Positions 27,554 through 32,291 of a DNA stretch of 32,291 nt are shown here, one piece after another. Position 1 is the first letter of the stretch; each line of letters opens with the position of its first letter. The stretch lies in NCBI GenBank assembly GCA_014653355.1, contig JACWEO010000012.1, positions 1-32,291 on the forward strand, written 5' to 3'. The notes under the pieces were generated by a model. That model saw only the letters and a program-made list of their open reading frames with translations, was not told the DNA's origin and did not search any database. The stretch is from Pelagibacterales bacterium SAG-MED47. Lineage in GTDB: Bacteria > Pseudomonadota > Alphaproteobacteria > Pelagibacterales > Pelagibacteraceae. The position numbers and the translations under genes are program-made.

Positions 27554-28444
27554 TTAAGGATTTATTGGTTGTCTATTATCAACACTTTCTCCAGCTTTGA
27601 AAGTTTGACCAGAGTTTAAGACTGTATAAGTATTATCAGCAAAATTATATCTACAATTACCACCACCGCACGATGACGCAATATTCCCACTTGCTGAAGC
27701 ACCTTCTGTCATAACCCATCTATAATTACTTCCAGGTCTACCAGGGTAAATTTTGTTTCCATTACCATCAGTTGTGTACCAATTAGGCATACTGCCATTA
27801 AAACAATCTGGATTACATGCATGAGACCCTGAACCAGATATCATATTACCATTTTCATCGACTATTATACCAGCTCCTTTTCCACTGTGTGGTGGTTTGT
27901 AATTAAAAATAGTTTGTTTAGGTCCACTTGATGCAGATGCTGATAATGTACTTTGAGATGCACATTTATATGATTCTTCTTTTGACATTACTGAAGTTGT
28001 TTCTGAAGACCATTTCGACTCAACAACCTTTGTATATTTTAAATCTTTTTTTTGAGAAACATATTGAACTTGATACGAACCTGAAACACTTGATGCTGAT
28101 ATTACAACTTCACCTTTATTACAAATATTTTGACCAACAACATCTTTATTTCCGTCATAAGGATTTTTAAGATTAGAAGATTTAAAAAAATTAGAAATAC
28201 CTGCAACACTTGGCTCAGAATTTGAGCTACAGCCATGATTACTAAACGCTTGTGCAGATGGATTAATTCTACAATTTGCAAGCTCATTATTCATTGTTTT
28301 TACAATTTGATTAAAATTTGACAATGAAGCCTTATCTTGACTAGTAGAAACATAACCGTTGTATGTTACAACTCCAACTGCAGATAAAATACTGATTATG
28401 GCCACAACAACCAAAAGTTCTATTAATGCAAATCCTTTTTTCAT
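27554..28444 (-). CDS. type IV prepilin-like protein, large and cysteine-rich
   Basis: A 296-residue secreted pilin-like protein. The class III leader is unmistakable: MKKG followed by FALIELLVVVAIISILSAVG, with Gly4 before the cleavage site, Phe+1 and Glu+5, the residues required by prepilin peptidase and N-methylase. The first about 25 mature residues form the hydrophobic assembly helix. The mature protein is roughly twice the usual pilin size; its C-terminal half is rich in Gly, Ser and Asn and holds most of eight cysteines (for example HACNPDCFNG and SCGGGNCRYNF), enough for four disulfides. It may be a major pilin, a minor tip pilin or a pseudopilin; size and cysteines favour a special role. 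A prepilin peptidase is encoded 0.4 kb away on the other strand. Confidence 0.88.
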   Translation of the reverse strand: MKKGFALIELLVVVAIISILSAVGVVTYNGYVSTSQDKASLSNFNQIVKTMNNELANCRINPSAQAFSNHGCSSNSEPSVAGISNFFKSSNLKNPYDGNKDVVGQNICNKGEVVISASSVSGSYQVQYVSQKKDLKYTKVVESKWSSETTSVMSKEESYKCASQSTLSASASSGPKQTIFNYKPPHSGKGAGIIVDENGNMISGSGSHACNPDCFNGSMPNWYTTDGNGNKIYPGRPGSNYRWVMTEGASASGNIASSCGGGNCRYNFADNTYTVLNSGQTFKAGESVDNRQPINP

Positions 28445-28497
28445 TTAACAACTTAATAAATTATATCAAAATCTATGATTTATTGTAATGTAAATAA
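28445..28497. promoter_or_regulatory. divergent promoter spacer between the pilin gene and the small membrane protein gene
   Basis: This 53-base spacer separates two divergent starts. On the minus strand a perfect TATAAT lies at 28465-28460, with a weak TTACAA at 28488-28483 (17-base spacing), giving a very short leader before the pilin ATG. On the plus strand TATGAT at 28474-28479 could serve as a -10 but lacks a good -35. Confidence 0.4.
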
Positions 28498-28725
28498 ATG
28501 AAAAAAAAATTGATAATTTCTCTATCTTTAAGTTGGTTATTAATTGTTGGTTATTTAACCTGGTATAACGGCCTCAAATCATCTGGAAGATATAAAGGCT
28601 TTAACTGGGAAGAATGGTTATGGTTTGGTTTAATTCCTCTTTTGTCTGTTTATTTCTTTTATTTTATATGGAAACCAGAGGCTTTTAAAAACGTTATTAA
28701 AGATATAAAGTCATTATTTAATTAA
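28498..28725 (+). CDS. small two-helix membrane protein, function unknown
   Basis: I do not recognise this 75-residue protein. It has two hydrophobic helices, at about 5-23 and 42-60, joined by a polar, aromatic loop (YNGLKSSGRYKGFNWEEW), and a short basic tail. It could be an inner-membrane accessory protein; the first helix follows a KKK start and might also act as an uncleaved signal anchor. It lies divergent from the pilin gene and upstream of the prepilin peptidase gene, so a role in pilus biogenesis is possible but rests on position alone. There is no clear ribosome-binding site. Confidence 0.65.
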   Translation: MKKKLIISLSLSWLLIVGYLTWYNGLKSSGRYKGFNWEEWLWFGLIPLLSVYFFYFIWKPEAFKNVIKDIKSLFN

Positions 28726-28726
28726 T

Positions 28727-28840
28727 ATGGAAATTGCAATTTTTACCCCTAATTTAGAAATATTTTACCAAGATGGTATAATGCTATTAAACTATATAAT
28801 TGAACAAGTTTTAGAGATCACAGCTCAAATAAAAATCTAA
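28727..28840 (+). CDS. possible 37-residue small ORF
   Basis: An ATG one base after the preceding stop opens a 37-codon frame (begins MEIAIFTPNLEIFYQDG) that ends one base before the TTG start of the prepilin peptidase. The fit between two flanking genes suggests either a tiny translated protein or a coupling leader that helps ribosomes reach the TTG start. No domain is recognisable and the frame could be accidental; without comparison to relatives the call is weak. Confidence 0.25.
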   Translation: MEIAIFTPNLEIFYQDGIMLLNYIIEQVLEITAQIKI

Positions 28841-28841
28841 T

Positions 28842-29591
28842 TTGCTTTCAAATAACTTTTTTCTAATTTTTGTTATTGGTGCTGTAATAGGTAGTTTTCT
28901 GAATGTATGTATCTACCGTTTACCAAAAAATCTTGATATTATTTACACAAGATCTTTCTGTCCAAAATGTAAAAAAAAGATTAATTGGTTTGATAATATC
29001 CCCTTAGTTTCATTTATAATTTTAAAATTTAGATGTCGGTGTGGAAAAAAATCAATTTCATTACAGTATTTTGTAGTGGAACTAATTTCGGCATTATTTT
29101 TATGTTTTGTTTTTGCTGTAGTATCTAATTATTTGGATATTATAATTATAAGTTTAATTTTTTATATTTTTATTGTTATTTTTTTTATTGATATAAAACA
29201 TTTTATCATTCCAGATAGTTTAAACTTTTCTCTAATATCTATAGGTATTATAAAGAATTTCTTTCCCGAAACATCTTTAAATCTAAATCAAGATATGTTC
29301 CAATCTTTATTTGGTGGAGCTTTAGGATACTTTGTTATTTGTTTGATAATAGTTTTATATAAAAAAATTAAAAAAGTTGAAGCAATGGGTTTTGGAGATG
29401 CTAAACTTTTAGCTGGGATTGGGTTTTTGTTAGGTTTTCAATCAATTTTTATAACGTTATTTATTGCAGCAATTCTAGGTTTGATTTTTTCAATACCTAA
29501 TTTAATGACTGGAAAAAGTTCTCTTAAAACTGCTATACCTTTTGGACCTTTTTTAATTTTAGCTTCAATTATTTATTTTATATATTTTTAA
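28842..29591 (+). CDS. pilD: prepilin peptidase / N-methyltransferase
   Basis: Membrane aspartyl protease that removes the leader from type IV prepilins and methylates the new N-terminus. The 249-residue protein has the full layout: an N-terminal helix with IGSFLNVCIYRLP, a cytoplasmic zinc-binding loop with CPKCKKKINWFDNIPLVS and CRCGKK, then several more helices. The two catalytic aspartates are in FIDIKHFIIPD (about residue 119) and the GxGD motif GFGDAKLLAG (about 187). The zinc loop shows it belongs to the bifunctional class. The start is taken as TTG at 28842, because no in-frame ATG precedes the conserved first helix. Natural target: the pilin encoded divergently nearby. Confidence 0.93.
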   Translation: MLSNNFFLIFVIGAVIGSFLNVCIYRLPKNLDIIYTRSFCPKCKKKINWFDNIPLVSFIILKFRCRCGKKSISLQYFVVELISALFLCFVFAVVSNYLDIIIISLIFYIFIVIFFIDIKHFIIPDSLNFSLISIGIIKNFFPETSLNLNQDMFQSLFGGALGYFVICLIIVLYKKIKKVEAMGFGDAKLLAGIGFLLGFQSIFITLFIAAILGLIFSIPNLMTGKSSLKTAIPFGPFLILASIIYFIYF

Positions 29592-29606
29592 TTGAGAAGT
29601 TTTTAA

Positions 29607-32291
29607 TTAATCAATTTCTCTCCAATACAGAGTTTGAACTGCACCTCCAGTGCTATTTCCTCCACTGTCTCCAGTTATCAAATTACCACTTGAGGTGAAA
29701 CCATCGCCAATATTCTCCTTTGCTTGACCTGCTATACCTACATATAATTTATCACCTTGCACTACAACTTTAGACAATACTCCAGAGCCAAGATGGACAC
29801 TCAACTCTAGATCTCCACAGAGGGTATCATATGCTTCTAAAATTGCCTTTCCTGTTGAACAAGCACTCGCAGCAGATGGTTCGTAGATTGGAAAAAAAAC
29901 TCGATCTTTGTGTACTGTTGGTTCTGCTGTAATTTTTTGCCTATTTGGTAAATCTATATACCAGCCAAGCTTGTCTGCAGCTGGGCATCCTGATTTAGTA
30001 CACTTAGAAATATTTCCAGTAGGTGAAACATTAACAAAATTTGGAAAATCTTTATCTTTTATTCCATAAACCCTATTTTGAATTGAAGCAGAGTCCTCAC
30101 GCAACTTTTGTGTATTCCCAGTTCCAAAGTATAACCATAAATTATTATCATTATTTATTGTTGCCGATGATTTGGTAAAAATATATCTACCATTAGTCGA
30201 AGTTGTTTCAGCTTCAAATAAAGTTGTTGTGCTTATATTTTCTTTAATTGTTTTATAACTTGAGCTACTAGAATTGAAATCTATTGAATAATTTTCAGTT
30301 AAATTTATTTTTGTTACTTTTCCCTCAAGATCGTTTGCATATATCAATGCTCCATTGTAATTTGCCTTGCCAGTACCATCTGCTGTTATTACAGTTAAAT
30401 CTGCAGGAATGCCGTTGACAACATCGTTAGATAGCCTTGTAAAAGTATAATTACCAGAATTAGGATCATCTCCAGTAGGAATATTCGGCCAAGCCTCTTC
30501 GAATTCAACTTTGTCTACACAATCTAAATCTCCAACTGCTTTATAATTGATAGTATGTGCAACTGATGGAGTAAACTCTGATACTATATAATCAACTGAA
30601 GAGGGATTAAAACAAATATCATTTCCTTGATAATCAAATATTCTATTTTTATTTCCATCATCATCCTCTGATAAAAGATTACTAGTTTTAGATACTACGC
30701 CACTCTCCTTTTGACTCTCTACTCTCTTATCTTCTATGTCAATGACTTTTAATAATTTACCCTCATTTTCTAAGTCGACAACAAATACAGCTGAACCTAT
30801 GTCAGGATCTACAGAACCATTATAACCTCCTCCAAACACCGCCACCCACTTATCTGTTGGATTAACTTGACCATCATTAGTACTATCAACTTTTATTCTA
30901 ATAATTCTCGGAGTGGACCATGTCTCACCTAATTTACGATAATCTAATTCAGGATCAATTTTGCCATTTGAATAATTAAGATTATTTATATTACCATCAG
31001 AATTCCAGTGAGTTATGTCTTTACTTATTGAGTCGTTTTTAATCGAAAAAATTTGTTTTGGTTCCTCAAAATTCGTTATATCTAAAGCAAAAAATCCGCT
31101 ACCTCCAGCGCCAAACCCGTTTATTAAAATGGTTCTCCATCTAGGATTTGATATATTGTCATCCGGCGTGTCATCAAAGAAAATATCTCTCACTACAGGA
31201 GAGCTGTCTATACCATAAATTGGATTAGTTGCATTTGCTTTGGATGAGGGAATTCCTGATAAATTCTCCATTATTGCAGGAGGAATAAATCCCCAAAGCT
31301 CTTCACCATTTTTATTATCATCTGTTTTAAAAACGTGTAAAATTCCATTATTTGCTCCAGTAATTATAACTTCTTCTCTATGTTGACAACTCACTCCACA
31401 ATCCAATGAAGATTTAAATCTTTCATAATTATTCTTGATCCTGTAATTTGCATCTGTTTTATCAAAATTTGAAATGGTTGAAGTTTTTGTTGAAGCATCT
31501 GGAGGGCCAACAACTATTATGTTAGAATGATAAATGTCGGCAAGTTTATGAATACTTGAAGTTCTATTATCATTATCTTGATTATAAGTATCTTCACCTC
31601 TTATAAAGTTTATTATATTATCTATTTGAGTGTCTGTCGGAGAACTTTCTGGATATATTAAAGCTCTTATCTCATCTCTATTTGTCGTAGTAAAATTGTT
31701 TAGACCAGTAGTTGATATTCCGGCTGTCCAAATTCGTCTAGAGTCTTCTGTCCTTGTATTAAGTGTCTCTGATGCATCCCATACTTCATCGCCGAGTTTA
31801 CCATCATTATCTAGTTTGTATTTTTTAACACTTCCTTCCCACTGTTTACTACTTTCGTATACGAATGTTGCTTGGTAAATATAATCATCTGTTTGAGTAT
31901 CCGCCGTAATTGCAGGAGTAGTAAAAGTTAATCTTCCAGAGGTAGCCTGTTTAATTGCATCACGTAAAGCACTTAAAAGAGCATCTTCATTTTCTGCAAA
32001 TAATGGTTGATCAGTACCTCCTGCTTGAGCCGTACTAAAATAATTTTGACGAGCATCTCCTTCTACTGCAAAACCAATCATGAACGTTTTTATCGATTTT
32101 CCTTTATCACGATTTCTCAAACTATTTAGTTTATCTACTACAGCATCATTACTACCCCACTCACCATCACTAATAAAAATTATAAAATTTAACGCACATT
32201 CTTCACCATAATTTGGGACTTTTCCAAAACGGGTCTGACCAGTGTAATATTCCTCAGCTTTTCTAAGTGCATAATGTGCCCTAGTTCCACC
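29607..32291 (-). CDS. pilY1: PilY1-like type IV pilus tip/biogenesis protein, C-terminal 894 residues
   Basis: The frame is open to the window edge, so the N-terminus (signal peptide and first part of the VWA domain) is outside. The first visible residues, GGTRAHYALRKAEEYY then FIIFISDGEWGSNDAV, are the second half of a von Willebrand A domain, including the MIDAS Thr and Asp. The central and C-terminal part is the PilY1 beta-propeller: VIITGANNGILHVFKTD, ELWGFIPPAIMENL, WRTILINGFGAGGSGFFALDI and WVAVFGGGYNG. A calcium-type loop DSTNDGQVNPTD (30852-30887) precedes the last of these, at a place where PilY1 proteins bind calcium. Such proteins sit at pilus tips or the outer membrane and control adhesion and retraction. 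It is convergent with the peptidase gene, 15 bases apart. Confidence 0.9.
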   Translation of the reverse strand, partial: GGTRAHYALRKAEEYYTGQTRFGKVPNYGEECALNFIIFISDGEWGSNDAVVDKLNSLRNRDKGKSIKTFMIGFAVEGDARQNYFSTAQAGGTDQPLFAENEDALLSALRDAIKQATSGRLTFTTPAITADTQTDDYIYQATFVYESSKQWEGSVKKYKLDNDGKLGDEVWDASETLNTRTEDSRRIWTAGISTTGLNNFTTTNRDEIRALIYPESSPTDTQIDNIINFIRGEDTYNQDNDNRTSSIHKLADIYHSNIIVVGPPDASTKTSTISNFDKTDANYRIKNNYERFKSSLDCGVSCQHREEVIITGANNGILHVFKTDDNKNGEELWGFIPPAIMENLSGIPSSKANATNPIYGIDSSPVVRDIFFDDTPDDNISNPRWRTILINGFGAGGSGFFALDITNFEEPKQIFSIKNDSISKDITHWNSDGNINNLNYSNGKIDPELDYRKLGETWSTPRIIRIKVDSTNDGQVNPTDKWVAVFGGGYNGSVDPDIGSAVFVVDLENEGKLLKVIDIEDKRVESQKESGVVSKTSNLLSEDDDGNKNRIFDYQGNDICFNPSSVDYIVSEFTPSVAHTINYKAVGDLDCVDKVEFEEAWPNIPTGDDPNSGNYTFTRLSNDVVNGIPADLTVITADGTGKANYNGALIYANDLEGKVTKINLTENYSIDFNSSSSSYKTIKENISTTTLFEAETTSTNGRYIFTKSSATINNDNNLWLYFGTGNTQKLREDSASIQNRVYGIKDKDFPNFVNVSPTGNISKCTKSGCPAADKLGWYIDLPNRQKITAEPTVHKDRVFFPIYEPSAASACSTGKAILEAYDTLCGDLELSVHLGSGVLSKVVVQGDKLYVGIAGQAKENIGDGFTSSGNLITGDSGGNSTGGAVQTLYWREID

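Overview
The window is a dense, strongly AT-rich stretch of an alphaproteobacterial chromosome. It most resembles the SAR11 clade (Candidatus Pelagibacter and relatives). Reasons: a 369-residue DMSP demethylase that closely matches my memory of Pelagibacter DmdA, spacers that are mostly 0-60 bp, many 1-11 bp gene overlaps, weak or absent Shine-Dalgarno sites, and several TTG starts. No gene-free stretch exceeds 300 bases; the longest is the 162-bp divergent spacer at 13911-14072. I saw no rRNA, tRNA, insertion sequence, CRISPR array or riboswitch.

Layout, left to right on the + strand unless stated. 1-2067: leuC (3' part), leuD, leuB for leucine synthesis. 2094-7366: a DMSP demethylation operon, dmdC-dmdB-alpha/beta hydrolase-dmdA. 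7386-11640: asd, then sdhCDAB (succinate dehydrogenase). 11630-18855: an accessory cassette. It has an IclR regulator and mmsA on the minus strand, a divergent regulatory spacer, then an iron-dependent alcohol dehydrogenase, a TRAP transporter (dctP, a hairpin, dctQ, dctM) and a small exported protein of unknown function. 18916-27523: mdh, sucC, sucD, sucA, sucB, lpdA, completing much of the lower TCA cycle. 27554-32291: type IV pilus genes, namely a large cysteine-rich prepilin (minus), one or two tiny proteins, a prepilin peptidase (+) and the C-terminal part of a PilY1-like protein (minus, running off the window).

How it fits together. The backbone leuCDB-asd-sdhCDAB-mdh-sucCDAB-lpdA looks like a conserved core, with two metabolic cassettes set between core genes. 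The first turns DMSP into methylmercaptopropionate (DmdA), its CoA thioester (DmdB) and methylthioacryloyl-CoA (DmdC), but contains no crotonase-type DmdD. An unassigned hydrolase sits translationally coupled in front of dmdA. The second pairs an Fe-type alcohol dehydrogenase with a (methyl)malonate-semialdehyde dehydrogenase, the same enzyme classes as DddB and DddC of DMSP-cleaving bacteria, together with an organic-acid TRAP importer and a likely local regulator. Products of both would enter the TCA enzymes encoded alongside.

Most worth a second look: the hydrolase in the dmd operon, the DddB/DddC-like pair with its palindromic operator candidate, an SdhD subunit with no histidine at all, and the cysteine-rich pilin near PilY1.
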